A stretch of 64,000 bases of DNA from Clostridium paridis (GTDB lineage: Bacteria; Bacillota; Clostridia; Clostridiales; Clostridiaceae), in assembly GCF_016765615.1 (NCBI RefSeq), contig NZ_JAESWA010000022.1, forward strand, positions 87,542-151,541, written 5' to 3'. The position numbers were made by a program, and so were the translations under genes. Below are positions 18,067 through 26,578 of this stretch, piece by piece (position 1 is the stretch's first letter; each line of letters begins with the position of its first letter). The notes under the pieces are model-generated. The model searched no databases, was not told the origin of the DNA, and was given only the letters and a program-made list of their open reading frames with translations.

Positions 18067-19182
18067 TTATTCTTTTAACTTTTCCTTAGCTACTTCAACT
18101 TCAAATCCATCTACAAAGTTTTTTACATCTTTTAATTTAGTATCTTCTCGAATTGAATTAGGAATTTCTAGTTTTTTGTATACTTCTTCTAATTCAATTT
18201 TAGTTCCAATTGATACTTCTTTTATAGTCATATATCCCTTAATATCATCAATATTTAATTTAGACTCTTCTGTTATTTTCTGTGGTAAAACTTGAAAAAT
18301 GCCAATACTTTTACTTATAAATACCCCTGTAAAAAACAATCCTATTACAAGTATAATTACAGTTAAAGTTTTTAATTTCTTCTTTCCAGTCTTATATTCT
18401 AATGCATCCTTTTTAGGACATGAGATCACGCACCTTTGACAACTAATACATTCTGCTGAGGTTACTTCTTTAACATTTGCTACCTTTATATTCATTGGAC
18501 AGCTTTTACTACATAATCCACAATTTACACAAGCATCTTCGTTTCTAACAATTTTTGATGGGCTAATTTTCGAAATAATTCCATACACTGCTCCCATGGG
18601 GCAAAGGTATTTACAAAAGAATCTGTCATATAGCATAGATCCTACTAAAACAATAACTAACATTATAGTCCCTACTAAGTATTCAGTGGTTAAACTTGTG
18701 ATTCCAGCACTAATATGTCCATATGCTGCCCATGGGTCATAAGGATCTACCCATAACCCTGTAGTTTGCCATGCGAAGTATAGAGTTCCCAGAAATACAA
18801 CATATTTTAAATATCTTAAAGGTTTATCAATTTGGGGATGAATAATAAATCTTTTGTGAAAGATTTTCTTGCCAATTATTCCAAAAAACTCTTGAAGAGT
18901 TCCAAAAGGACAAATAATACCACAGAAGCTTCTTCTAAATACTAAGGCTAAAATTAATGTTATTCCTAGAAGTATCATGGTGCCTGAGAATATCTTTTGT
19001 AAGAATGTCCCTGTAAACACCAAACTATATAGAGATTCTAGTGCGCCATATGGACATAATGCATGTATTGAAGGTGCTACCCCTCCACCTTGAACTTGAT
19101 GTAAATAAGCCTCTCTCGTCACCATTATTAGAAAAAATCCTAAGAGCACCCATCTTAAATATTTTGTAAACTTCTTGTTCAT
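18067..19182 (-). CDS. NapH/NosR-type membrane polyferredoxin
   Basis: A 371-residue membrane protein with five or six helices, three C-x3-C-P type loops (LCPYGALE, CGIICPFGTLQEFFG, CKYLCPMGAVYGI) and two cytoplasmic 4Fe-4S motifs (CVNCGLCSKSCP and CISCQRCVISCP). A sixth helix and a soluble C-terminal domain of about 80 residues follow. It probably passes electrons across or along the membrane to an unidentified reductase. A second, shorter family member is at 22710. Confidence 0.85.
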   Translation of the reverse strand: MNKKFTKYLRWVLLGFFLIMVTREAYLHQVQGGGVAPSIHALCPYGALESLYSLVFTGTFLQKIFSGTMILLGITLILALVFRRSFCGIICPFGTLQEFFGIIGKKIFHKRFIIHPQIDKPLRYLKYVVFLGTLYFAWQTTGLWVDPYDPWAAYGHISAGITSLTTEYLVGTIMLVIVLVGSMLYDRFFCKYLCPMGAVYGIISKISPSKIVRNEDACVNCGLCSKSCPMNIKVANVKEVTSAECISCQRCVISCPKKDALEYKTGKKKLKTLTVIILVIGLFFTGVFISKSIGIFQVLPQKITEESKLNIDDIKGYMTIKEVSIGTKIELEEVYKKLEIPNSIREDTKLKDVKNFVDGFEVEVAKEKLKE

Positions 19183-19517
19183 GAAATTTCCCCCTATTCG
19201 ATTTTATTTATATGGTTTCTTTATTAAAACTTACCTTATACCTGTTAAAAATAGCTCCTCCTTGTATTTTTTAGACATGTATAAGTTTATAATTGAAGTT
19301 AGAACCATATATCAATTCTATAGTGATAAATTGATATAACTTTGGGGGAATTGTGAACAATTTGTGAAAAGTAGTTTTAATTAATTTTCTTTTTAACATA
19401 TCTATTTACAGTGGAAATGTTGTAATAGTAAATAAATAGTCTGCAGATTTTTTTCTACAGACTATTTATTGCAATTCATATTCAACTTAATCTATTTAAG
19501 AAGAAATTATAGGGAGT
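19183..19517. other. intergenic region with possible Fnr/Crp-type half sites
   Basis: Upstream of the polyferredoxin gene, TTGTGAACAA followed by TTTGTGAA (19351-19368) resembles Crp/Fnr half-sites. Near the methyltransferase end, AATAAATAGTCTG (19431-19443) and CAGACTATTTATT (19458-19470) form a strong hairpin, probably the minus-strand terminator of that gene. Nothing else was recognised. Confidence 0.45.
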
Positions 19518-20093
19518 TTAATTCTTAACTGCAGTTATTCCATAAAAATTATCACCAATATCTATATTGGAGATATCCGAAAATCCACTCTTGGCTAATA
19601 TATTTATCAATTCTAACTTATCTAGTCTGTGATCAACTGGAGGTCCAAATTCACTTTTGATTTTTTGCCAGTCTACAATTGCAATTTTCCCTTTAATGCT
19701 TATAATTTTTTTAACTTCTCCTAAAAATCTCTCAAGTTCTTCCGTCTCATGCAAAACATTAGCTATAAACGCAAATGTTATTTTACCTTCTTCTAATTTA
19801 AGATTGTTTTCTTCTGTCAAAATTGTTTCTATATTAAAAATATTATTTTCCTTTATCTTTATTTCAACCTCCTGAAGCATTTCAGACAAAATATCTAATG
19901 CAAATACTTTTCCATTCTTACCAACAATTTCAGCTGCAGGAATGCTAAAATATCCGATTCCACAACCTATATCCGCCACGATATCTCCTTCATGTAGTCC
20001 AAGACTCGTAAGAGTTTTTTCTGGTGGCAACATTTTTCTTCTTTCTTCATTATCTAGTTTATGCTTATTTTTCACATCAAATTTATGTGCCAT
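19518..20093 (-). CDS. class I SAM-dependent methyltransferase
   Basis: A 191-residue methyltransferase with motif I VADIGCGIGYFSIPAAE, the acidic end of strand 2 (VFALDILSEML) and TFAFIANVLHETEEL, an UbiE/COQ5-like layout. The opening KLDNEERRKMLPPEKTL is common in clostridial members near metal or sulfur genes. The substrate is unknown. It has its own ribosome site and terminator. Confidence 0.85.
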   Translation of the reverse strand: MAHKFDVKNKHKLDNEERRKMLPPEKTLTSLGLHEGDIVADIGCGIGYFSIPAAEIVGKNGKVFALDILSEMLQEVEIKIKENNIFNIETILTEENNLKLEEGKITFAFIANVLHETEELERFLGEVKKIISIKGKIAIVDWQKIKSEFGPPVDHRLDKLELINILAKSGFSDISNIDIGDNFYGITAVKN

Positions 20094-20338
20094 TTTTTAC
20101 TCCTTCTTTCTTTTAGTGAATGCTTATAAATTAACTTGCCCTTTTTCATAATACTCAATAAATGCAAAAATTCTAACTGGATTCATTAATGTTAATTATG
20201 GAATTATCGTTTTAACTATTCTGGAAATAAGTTATTTATACATACAAATAAGCTATGATATCAATTAGGAATAAGTTTACCTTAATAATCTTTAACCTAT
20301 ATCCTATGTTAATAGCATAGCTTATGACTCCACATAAT

Positions 20339-20659
20339 TTACTTAGAAAAATACTCTAATTTGTCCTTTAGAACATTTTTGGGTTGAAATCCTACCATTT
20401 TTTCGGCAACTTCTCCATTTTTGAAGATGATTACTGTAGGTACAGCCATTACTTGATATTTTTGAGCTATATCACCACTTTTATCTACGTCAAGCTTAAA
20501 TACTTTAACCTTTCCCTCCATTTCCTTCCCTAATTCTTCTACTATTGGTGCAAGCATTTTGCATGGTCCACACCATGTTGCAGAAAAATCTACTAATACT
20601 ATATCTTTACTATTTAAAACCTCATTTTGAAATTCGTTACTATTTAATTCTCTAGCCAT
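20339..20659 (-). CDS. trxA: thioredoxin
   Basis: A thioredoxin of about 106 residues with active site WCGPCK near residue 31, the cis-proline region MAVPTVIIFKNGE, and standard length. The start at 20659 has GGAGGAG nine bases upstream. Fourth gene of the repressor-rhodanese-rhodanese-thioredoxin operon; there it would reduce persulfides and disulfides made by the rhodaneses. It may also regenerate ArsC. Confidence 0.93.
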   Translation of the reverse strand: MARELNSNEFQNEVLNSKDIVLVDFSATWCGPCKMLAPIVEELGKEMEGKVKVFKLDVDKSGDIAQKYQVMAVPTVIIFKNGEVAEKMVGFQPKNVLKDKLEYFSK

Positions 20660-20689
20660 AATTTTACTCTCCTCCACTTTATTTTTTAT

Positions 20690-20995
20690 TTATCTTTCTA
20701 AAGGTTTGATATAAGATCCTGTTCCACCTGAAACATTAATAACTTTAAACCCTTGCGATGCTAATTCTGTACAGGTTCTTGCACTTCTAGCACCTGATTG
20801 ACATATTATGTGATACTCTTTTGTCTTATCAAGATATTTATCAGCATCTGATATAATGTTCCCCATTGGTACATTTTTAGCTGTCGGTACATGACCATTA
20901 TTGTATTCATAGCATTCTCTTACATCTATTAAATTAATCTTTCCTAATTTACTATCTAAATCATGAACACTTATTGTATTAAAATTTGAAAACAT
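20690..20995 (-). CDS. single-domain rhodanese (copy A2)
   Basis: A 101-residue sulfurtransferase with the active-site loop CQSGARS (catalytic Cys near residue 65) and the rhodanese IDVRECYEYNNGHVPTA signature. Carries sulfane sulfur as a cysteine persulfide. Very like the protein at 32055, which occupies the same slot in the second block. GGAGG precedes the ATG. Confidence 0.92.
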   Translation of the reverse strand: MFSNFNTISVHDLDSKLGKINLIDVRECYEYNNGHVPTAKNVPMGNIISDADKYLDKTKEYHIICQSGARSARTCTELASQGFKVINVSGGTGSYIKPLER

Positions 20996-21088
20996 ATTTC
21001 CTCCTCCTAAAATTCTTATTATTAGTTTATCTATAAAAATTTTAACCTATAGATCTTTTTACTATTCAGTATATTTCTGTCTAGTTTT

Positions 21089-21406
21089 TTATCTTTTTAA
21101 CCTTCCTTTATATCCTCCAGTACCACCAGCAACATTTATAACTTTATATCCCTTTGAGGCTAATGATCCACATGTTCTTGAACTTCTAGTTCCTGATTGA
21201 CAAATTATATGGTATTCCTTTTCCTTGTCTAAATACTTTTCAGTATTCTCTATGATCTTATTCATAGGAATATTTCTAGCATTAGGAACATGACCATTTT
21301 TATATTCATATGGCTCTCTAACATCAATTATATTTATCTTTCCTAATCCATCAATTTCACTAACCTTTACAGAACTAAATTTTTTCTTAAAAAGAAATCC
21401 AAACAT
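21089..21406 (-). CDS. single-domain rhodanese (copy A1)
   Basis: A 105-residue rhodanese with IDVREPYEYKNGHVPNARNIP and active loop CQSGTRS. The MFGFLFKKKF opening is shared with the protein at 32793, its paralog in the second block. Starts 22 bases after the ArsR-family gene and is co-transcribed with it. Confidence 0.92.
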   Translation of the reverse strand: MFGFLFKKKFSSVKVSEIDGLGKINIIDVREPYEYKNGHVPNARNIPMNKIIENTEKYLDKEKEYHIICQSGTRSSRTCGSLASKGYKVINVAGGTGGYKGRLKR

Positions 21407-21428
21407 AATAATCCTCCTAATTCTTCAA

Positions 21429-21713
21429 TTAAATTTCACAATAATTTTTTTTAAGTACTTCAATTAACTCTCCAATTTTTTCGTCTCTAATTGAATAAGT
21501 TATTGTTTGACCATTTTTATTTGAATCTAATATTCTATGTGCTTTTAATACTGAAAGATGTTGTGATAACGCAGACTGAGTCAAACTACTAATCCTTTGA
21601 TGAAGTTCACTTACATTCATTGGTCTCTCAATTAAATGACAGACGATCATCAATCTGTTTTCATTAGCTAAGACCTTTAAAAGCTCTGCTATTTCTTTTG
21701 CATGCTCAATCAT
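21429..21713 (-). CDS. BigR/SqrR-like persulfide-sensing ArsR repressor (copy A)
   Basis: A 94-residue winged-helix repressor. Its two cysteines, in RLMIVCHLIE (about residue 25) and near the C-terminus in KNYCEI (about 92), are spaced as in BigR, SqrR and YgaV, which sense persulfides by forming a tetrasulfide bridge. The metal motif ELCVCDL is absent. The recognition helix is TQSALSQHLSVL. It heads an operon of sulfur-transfer proteins, and its paralog at 33284 is very similar. Confidence 0.85.
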   Translation of the reverse strand: MIEHAKEIAELLKVLANENRLMIVCHLIERPMNVSELHQRISSLTQSALSQHLSVLKAHRILDSNKNGQTITYSIRDEKIGELIEVLKKNYCEI

Positions 21714-21764
21714 CTAAATTTCTCCTTTTTCTCACTTTTATCATTAATCAATTACTTTGTATTA

Positions 21765-21821
21765 ATATATTAGTAAATTCTAATATACTAATATATTATG
21801 CAATTAAATATTTTTTGTCAA
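21765..21821 (-). promoter_or_regulatory. promoter and operator of sulfur block A
   Basis: Minus strand: -35 TTGACA (21821-21816), 17-base spacer, -10 TAATAT (21798-21793). The operator TTCTAATATACTAATATA (21778-21795, plus strand) ends three bases inside the -10. It is part of a larger palindrome with arms ATATATTAGT (21765-21774) and ACTAATATAT (21787-21796). The same operator occurs at 33157 and, with two changes, at 34070. Confidence 0.8.
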
Positions 21822-21925
21822 GACTCTTTGAAAAAATATTTATATAAATATGAAATTTAGAATTAAGTATGCCATACTAAACTTTCACAAATCCCTTACA
21901 TTTCTATCGAACTTCCATTAATATA

Positions 21926-21966
21926 TAAAAAACTGGTTAAGAAGTCATTATGACATCTTAACCAGT
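21926..21966 (-). terminator. terminator of the Crp/Fnr gene
   Basis: Arms ACTGGTTAAGA and TCTTAACCAGT around an inner GTCA/TGAC stem, followed on the minus strand by TTTTTTATA. It overlaps the stop codon region. Confidence 0.75.
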
Positions 21967-22644
21967 ATATAAATTCATATCCTTAATTATTATTATCTTT
22001 CCTCTTTCAAGTCTTATAAAACCTCTCTTTTCAATGTTCTTCAAATTTCTGCTTACTACTTCCCTTGCTGAATTTAATTCAAAAGCCAGTTCACTATGGG
22101 TTGCATATATTATTTTGCTGTTTTTACTTTTTAAAAGCTTTATAAGTCTTGTTTCTAAGGATTCATGAATCATTTTTTCTTTATTTTTAATCACTTTACT
22201 TAATTTCTTATGTAAATCCTCATAAATATACAAAAGAAAATCTGAATCCTTCATTATATATTCTTTTACTATATCAATTGGTATAATGCATATTTCTGAA
22301 TATTGAATACTCTTACCTGAAATATTTAATGATTCAAAATTAGATATACAGCTTAGAGCTTCATGGCAGAATTCCCCCTCCTCTATATTATATAAGTTAG
22401 TATGCCCTCCATTTTTATTTATTCTATTTATATTAATCATCCCTTTAAGAACAAATAAAATTCCATTACAGGCTCCCTCTTCAGCTCCTATATATTCATC
22501 TGCATATAGATTTTTAAAATAAGCATTTTCACTTATTATTCCATTATTATTTTTATCAAATTTCTCTAATACTGGGTATATTTTATATAAAAGATTTATG
22601 TTTTTTAATTTTGCATTTAATATTTCTCCATCATAACTCATCAT
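21958..22644 (-). CDS. Crp/Fnr-family transcription regulator
   Basis: A 228-residue regulator: N-terminal cyclic-nucleotide-like barrel (GILFVLKGMINI...YNIEEGEFCHEALSC), dimer helix and a C-terminal HTH with HSELAFELNSAREVVSRNL. The barrel holds a few cysteines but not an obvious Fnr cluster ligand set, so the signal is unclear. It is encoded 65 bases after the polyferredoxin gene, whose upstream region has a Crp-type palindrome, suggesting autoregulation of this pair. Confidence 0.85.
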   Translation of the reverse strand: MMSYDGEILNAKLKNINLLYKIYPVLEKFDKNNNGIISENAYFKNLYADEYIGAEEGACNGILFVLKGMININRINKNGGHTNLYNIEEGEFCHEALSCISNFESLNISGKSIQYSEICIIPIDIVKEYIMKDSDFLLYIYEDLHKKLSKVIKNKEKMIHESLETRLIKLLKSKNSKIIYATHSELAFELNSAREVVSRNLKNIEKRGFIRLERGKIIIIKDMNLYTG

Positions 22645-22709
22645 ACACCCTCCTCAGCTTTATTATTTAATCATTTTAAAAAAAATATAATTTAGTTTTT
22701 AATTTATAA

Positions 22710-23363
22710 TTACGCAGCTACTTTTTCATATCCTATTGCTTTTTTAGGACATACTGCAACACACTTTCCACACTGTATACAATCAGGATGGCTTAATATA
22801 TCACCTTTATAATCATAAGGAACTAAACCAATTGGACATTTCTTCTCACATATCTTACAAGAAACACATGATGAAGATACCTGAAGTACTTTTTTATTTT
22901 TTTTGAATTTTGATGTTATTGAAGCAAGAGTTCCCATTGGGCAAAAATTACACCATGTTCTGTGATTATATATTAATGACAGTGCCACTCCTATTATAGT
23001 AGTTATCACTATTAATCTATAAAATACCATTCCTATACCATAAAAATTACCCCAATTTTTAATTATTCCTGCAATAAATTGCATCATCATAATTGTCAAT
23101 ATTAAAGCTCTGAAGTAATACGATTTAAAAATTTTCGGTGGTTTTCGTATATTACTAAATTTAGAAACTACATTATCATAAAAATTTCCTCTAGGGCATA
23201 AATTTCCGCACCAGAATCTCCCCTTAAAAACAGATACTATTACAGGTGCTATCATGCATATACCTGCTAAAACCCCAATTCTCAAATCAAGCATACCAAT
23301 CAATATAAATGCTACCAGCAACGTAAATGAATACTTTTTCCACAGTTTAAAGATTTTTTTCAT
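22710..23363 (-). CDS. short NapH-like membrane ferredoxin
   Basis: A 217-residue membrane protein with about four helices, cysteine loops WCGNLCPRGNFYD and WCNFCPMGTLAS, and two 4Fe-4S motifs (CVSCKICEKKCP, CIQCGKCVAVCP). An electron-transfer protein, shorter than the one at 18067 and without its C-terminal domain. Good GGAGG site; in an operon with the Crp/Fnr gene. Confidence 0.85.
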   Translation of the reverse strand: MKKIFKLWKKYSFTLLVAFILIGMLDLRIGVLAGICMIAPVIVSVFKGRFWCGNLCPRGNFYDNVVSKFSNIRKPPKIFKSYYFRALILTIMMMQFIAGIIKNWGNFYGIGMVFYRLIVITTIIGVALSLIYNHRTWCNFCPMGTLASITSKFKKNKKVLQVSSSCVSCKICEKKCPIGLVPYDYKGDILSHPDCIQCGKCVAVCPKKAIGYEKVAA

Positions 23364-23453
23364 TATGATTCCTCCAAGTTATTAAAATATTATTAAATAA
23401 ATGCACTTGTTAAACAGTGCTTTTTTATTTTAATGAATATCTTTAATATTTTC

Positions 23454-23468
23454 TGTGACTTTGTCACA
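23454..23468 (-). promoter_or_regulatory. Crp/Fnr-type palindrome
   Basis: TGTGACTTTGTCACA is a perfect TGTGAC-N3-GTCACA palindrome about 90 bases upstream of the polyferredoxin gene; TATGTGAAATCAC beside it is a weaker second copy. Near 23403-23420 a small hairpin, GCACT-N7-AGTGC, followed by TTTTTT on the plus strand, has no obvious upstream gene. Confidence 0.55.
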
Positions 23469-23579
23469 TATGTGAAATCACTTTTCCTCTTTTTAGTTTT
23501 TTTCTTTGCTACTTCAATTCCTAACAATATATATCTATAAATAATTTAAAATCATTGTTAAAAATCAAACAAAAGAATA

Positions 23580-23608
23580 TTGACTTATTAATCACTATAT
23601 CTTAATAT
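23580..23608 (+). promoter_or_regulatory. promoter of the ArsR-CoA disulfide reductase operon
   Basis: -35 TTGACT (23580-23585), 17-base spacer, -10 TAATAT (23603-23608). The following 30 bases are palindrome-rich, and TATATAGTATACTTTAGAA (23624-23642) loosely resembles the reverse of the sulfur operator. Confidence 0.6.
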
Positions 23609-23655
23609 ATGAATATAATAATTTATATAGTATACTTTAGAAAGTAGGAAACACT

Positions 23656-23943
23656 ATGGATAAAGATTTTGATAAGTATAATGATGTTTCAGAAATGCTT
23701 AAAGTACTGTCTCATCCAGTAAGACTTTGCATTGTACGTGGGTTATTAGAACACGGTGCCTGTAATGTTACTTATATGCAAGATTGCTTGGACACACCTC
23801 AATCTACTATATCTCAACATCTACAAAAATTAAGAACTGCAGGTATTATAGAAGGCAGGAGAAACGGTCTTGAGATATTCTACAAAGTTTGTAATGAGCA
23901 AGTTGAAAATTTAATTAAACTATTTTTTGGTGAAAATAATTAA
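23656..23943 (+). CDS. ArsR-family repressor of the CoA disulfide reductase gene
   Basis: A 95-residue winged-helix protein (MLKVLSHPVRLCIVRGLLEHG, recognition helix TPQSTISQHLQKL). Cysteines at RLCIV, GACNV, QDCLD and YKVCN suggest redox or persulfide sensing, but the spacing differs from BigR. Seventeen bases before the reductase start, so it probably represses that gene. Confidence 0.85.
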   Translation: MDKDFDKYNDVSEMLKVLSHPVRLCIVRGLLEHGACNVTYMQDCLDTPQSTISQHLQKLRTAGIIEGRRNGLEIFYKVCNEQVENLIKLFFGENN

Positions 23944-23959
23944 TTTTGGAGGTATTAAT

Positions 23960-26449
23960 ATGAGTAAAAAAGTTTTAATAGTTGGTGGTGTTGCTGGTGG
24001 AGCTTCTGCTGCTGCTAGACTTAGAAGATTAGATGAAACTGCTGAGATAATTATGTTTGAAAGGGATGAATATATCTCATTTGCTAATTGCGGGTTGCCT
24101 TACTATATTGGAGAAACAATAAAGGAAAGAAGTAAACTTTTAGTTCAAACACCTGAAGCAATGAAGGCAAGATTTAATATAGATGTTAGAAATAACAGTG
24201 AAGTTGTAAGTATAGATACAAAAAATAAAAAGGTTAAAGTTAATAGTAAAGATAAAGGAACTTATGAAGAAAATTTTGATTACTTAATACTTTCTCCTGG
24301 AGCAAAAGCCTTAAGACCTAATATACCAGGAATAAATAGCAAAAATATTTACACATTAAGAAACATTCCTGATACTGATGCCATAAAAGCATATGTTGAT
24401 AAGAAAGGTGTTAATAGCGCTGTAGTTATAGGCGGCGGCTACGTAGGTGTTGAAATGGCTGAAAACCTAAAAGAAAGAGGTTTAGATGTTACTCTTGTCG
24501 AAGCTGCTCCTCATATTCTTGCACCATTTGATTCTGATATGGTTGTTCTTGCAGAAAAAGAATTAGTAGAAAATGGTGTTAAGCTTATATTAAATGATGG
24601 TGTTAAATCCTTTAATGATGTAGAAAATCAAGTTGAAGTAACTTTAAATAGTGATACTAAAGTTACTGCTGATTTAGTTATATTAGCTATAGGGGTAGCT
24701 CCAGATACTACATTTATAAAAGACAGTGGTTTAGAATTTGGACCAAGGGGCCATATCATTGTTAATGAAAAAATGGAAACAAATATGGACGGTATTTATG
24801 CTGTTGGAGATGCTGTAGAAGTTGTTGATTTTATAACTAAACAAAAAACTGCTATTCCTTTAGCTGGTCCAGCCAATAAGCAAGGTAGAATTGCTGCTGA
24901 TAATATAGCTGGTTTAAATTCAACCTATAAAGGAACTCAAGGAACTTCTATAATTAAGATATTTGGATTAACTGCTGCTGGTACTGGGGCTAATGAAAGA
25001 ACTCTTCAAAGAGCAAATATGCCTTACAAGGTTATATATGTACACCCAGTATCTCATGCATCTTATTATCCAGGCGCAATCCCTATGTCTCTTAAATTGA
25101 TATTCAATGATGAAGGGAAAATATTAGGTGCTCAAGGAATTGGCTTTGATGGTGTTGACAAAAGAATTGATGTTATAGCTACTACTATAAGACTTAATGG
25201 TACTGTAGAAGATTTAGCTGAACTTGAACTTTCTTATGCTCCACCTTTCTCTTCTGCTAAAGATCCAGTTAACATGGCTGGTTTTGTAGCTCAAAATGCT
25301 TTAGCTGGAAGAAGTAATGTAATTGCTTGGAAGGATATTGAAGAATTTAAAAATGATGACTATATGCTTGTGGACGTTCGTTCTGAGGTAGAATTTAATA
25401 ATGGACACTTAGAAGGTGCAGTAAATATACCTGTAGATGACTTAAGAGAAAGACTTAATGAGTTAGATAAGAATAAAACTATTGTTGAATACTGCCAAGT
25501 AGGTTTAAGAGGATATATTGCTGATAGAATTTTAAGTCAAAATGGCTTTAAGGTTTTAAATGTTACTGGAGGATATAAAACTACATCAATGTTAGACTTT
25601 TCTCCAAAACAAACTGAGTCAAATGACGATGATGATAGCAATGATACTCACTCTGCCCTAACTATTGATCCTGACACTCAGGTAGTAAAAACAGATGAAA
25701 ACTCTAAAGGTAAGTATGATAAAGAGTTGGATGCTTGCGGACTTTGTTGTCCTGGTCCACTAATGCAGGTTAAAGCTTCTATTGATGATTTAAAGGATGG
25801 GCAAATCCTTAAGGTTTCTGCCTCTGACCCTGGATTTTATGAAGATATTAAGGCTTGGTGTAAAAGAACAAACAACGAATTAATAGATATATCAAAAAAG
25901 GGTGGTAATATAATTGCCTATATAAAAAAAAATGTTAAAAATAGAATAGTTAATGAAAACATGCCTACAATGCCTATAAAAGACAATAAGACAATGGTTG
26001 TATTTAGTGGTGATTTAGATAAGGCAATTGCATCTTTTATAATAGCTAATGGCGCAGCTTCAATGGGTAAAAAGGTTACCATGTTCTTTACCTTCTGGGG
26101 ACTTAATATTCTTAGAAAACATGAAGCAGTTAGTGTGCAAAAAGGCTTTATGGATAAGATGTTTGGATTAATGATGCCAAGAGGAAGTAAGAGACTTAAA
26201 CTATCTAATATGAACATGATGGGTATGGGCGGAAAAATGATTCGTAAAGTTATGAAGGATAAAAATGTTTCATCTCTTGAGGATTTAATACAATCAGCTA
26301 TTGATAGTGGAATCGAAATTGTTGCCTGCCAAATGTCCATGGATGTTATGGGACTTCACAAAGAAGAGTTAATTGATGGAGTTAAAATAGGTGGAGTTGG
26401 TTATTATTTAGGTGAAGCTGAAGATTCTAACGTTAACTTATTTATATAA
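23960..26449 (+). CDS. four-module CoA-disulfide reductase - rhodanese - TusA - DsrE fusion
   Basis: About 829 residues. Residues 1-450 are an FAD/NADH-dependent CoA disulfide (persulfide) reductase: GGVAGGASAAARLRRL and active Cys44 in SFANCGLPYY. A rhodanese domain follows (LVDVRSEVEFNNGHLEGA) with loop CQVGLRG. Next comes a TusA-like domain whose motif is DACGLCCPGPLMQ, richer in Cys than usual. The last 150 residues are DsrE/DsrF-like (MVVFSGDLDKAIASFIIANG). All four modules handle sulfane sulfur, so the protein can pass and reduce persulfides within one chain. GGAGG sits before the ATG. Confidence 0.92.
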   Translation: MSKKVLIVGGVAGGASAAARLRRLDETAEIIMFERDEYISFANCGLPYYIGETIKERSKLLVQTPEAMKARFNIDVRNNSEVVSIDTKNKKVKVNSKDKGTYEENFDYLILSPGAKALRPNIPGINSKNIYTLRNIPDTDAIKAYVDKKGVNSAVVIGGGYVGVEMAENLKERGLDVTLVEAAPHILAPFDSDMVVLAEKELVENGVKLILNDGVKSFNDVENQVEVTLNSDTKVTADLVILAIGVAPDTTFIKDSGLEFGPRGHIIVNEKMETNMDGIYAVGDAVEVVDFITKQKTAIPLAGPANKQGRIAADNIAGLNSTYKGTQGTSIIKIFGLTAAGTGANERTLQRANMPYKVIYVHPVSHASYYPGAIPMSLKLIFNDEGKILGAQGIGFDGVDKRIDVIATTIRLNGTVEDLAELELSYAPPFSSAKDPVNMAGFVAQNALAGRSNVIAWKDIEEFKNDDYMLVDVRSEVEFNNGHLEGAVNIPVDDLRERLNELDKNKTIVEYCQVGLRGYIADRILSQNGFKVLNVTGGYKTTSMLDFSPKQTESNDDDDSNDTHSALTIDPDTQVVKTDENSKGKYDKELDACGLCCPGPLMQVKASIDDLKDGQILKVSASDPGFYEDIKAWCKRTNNELIDISKKGGNIIAYIKKNVKNRIVNENMPTMPIKDNKTMVVFSGDLDKAIASFIIANGAASMGKKVTMFFTFWGLNILRKHEAVSVQKGFMDKMFGLMMPRGSKRLKLSNMNMMGMGGKMIRKVMKDKNVSSLEDLIQSAIDSGIEIVACQMSMDVMGLHKEELIDGVKIGGVGYYLGEAEDSNVNLFI

Positions 26450-26452
26450 AAC

Positions 26453-26489
26453 AAAAAAGTAAGATGACTTAAAGTTATCTTACTTTTTT
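26453..26489. terminator. terminator of the CoA disulfide reductase operon
   Basis: Thirteen-base arms AAAAAAGTAAGAT (26453-26465) and ATCTTACTTTTTT (26477-26489); it can act on both strands. Confidence 0.85.
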
Positions 26490-26499
26490 CTATACTTAC

Positions 26500-26571
26500 T
26501 ATCACAAAGCTTTTGCTCATTCTAAAATGTTGATTTACTAAATTTCCACTATAGAGTACTGATTCTTAAAT
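26500..26571 (-). pseudogene. remnant of the 5' end of a nifX-like gene
   Basis: These 72 bases align without gaps to the first 72 bases of the NifX-like gene at 17947; by hand about 52 match. The minus-strand reading gives GNLVNQHFRMSKSFVI against GDVVNQHFGMSKSFVI. The start codon is now ATT and codon 2 is TAA. The rest of the gene is gone. It lies just after the DUF134 gene, a common partner of NifX-like genes. Confidence 0.75.
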
Positions 26572-26578
26572 AAGACTA

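Noticed and set aside
20131-20193. 20-codon minus-strand ORF beginning M-N-P-V like Lgt
   Set aside because: It shares only a 13-base identity with the lgt start, has no ribosome site, and diverges at once; probably chance.
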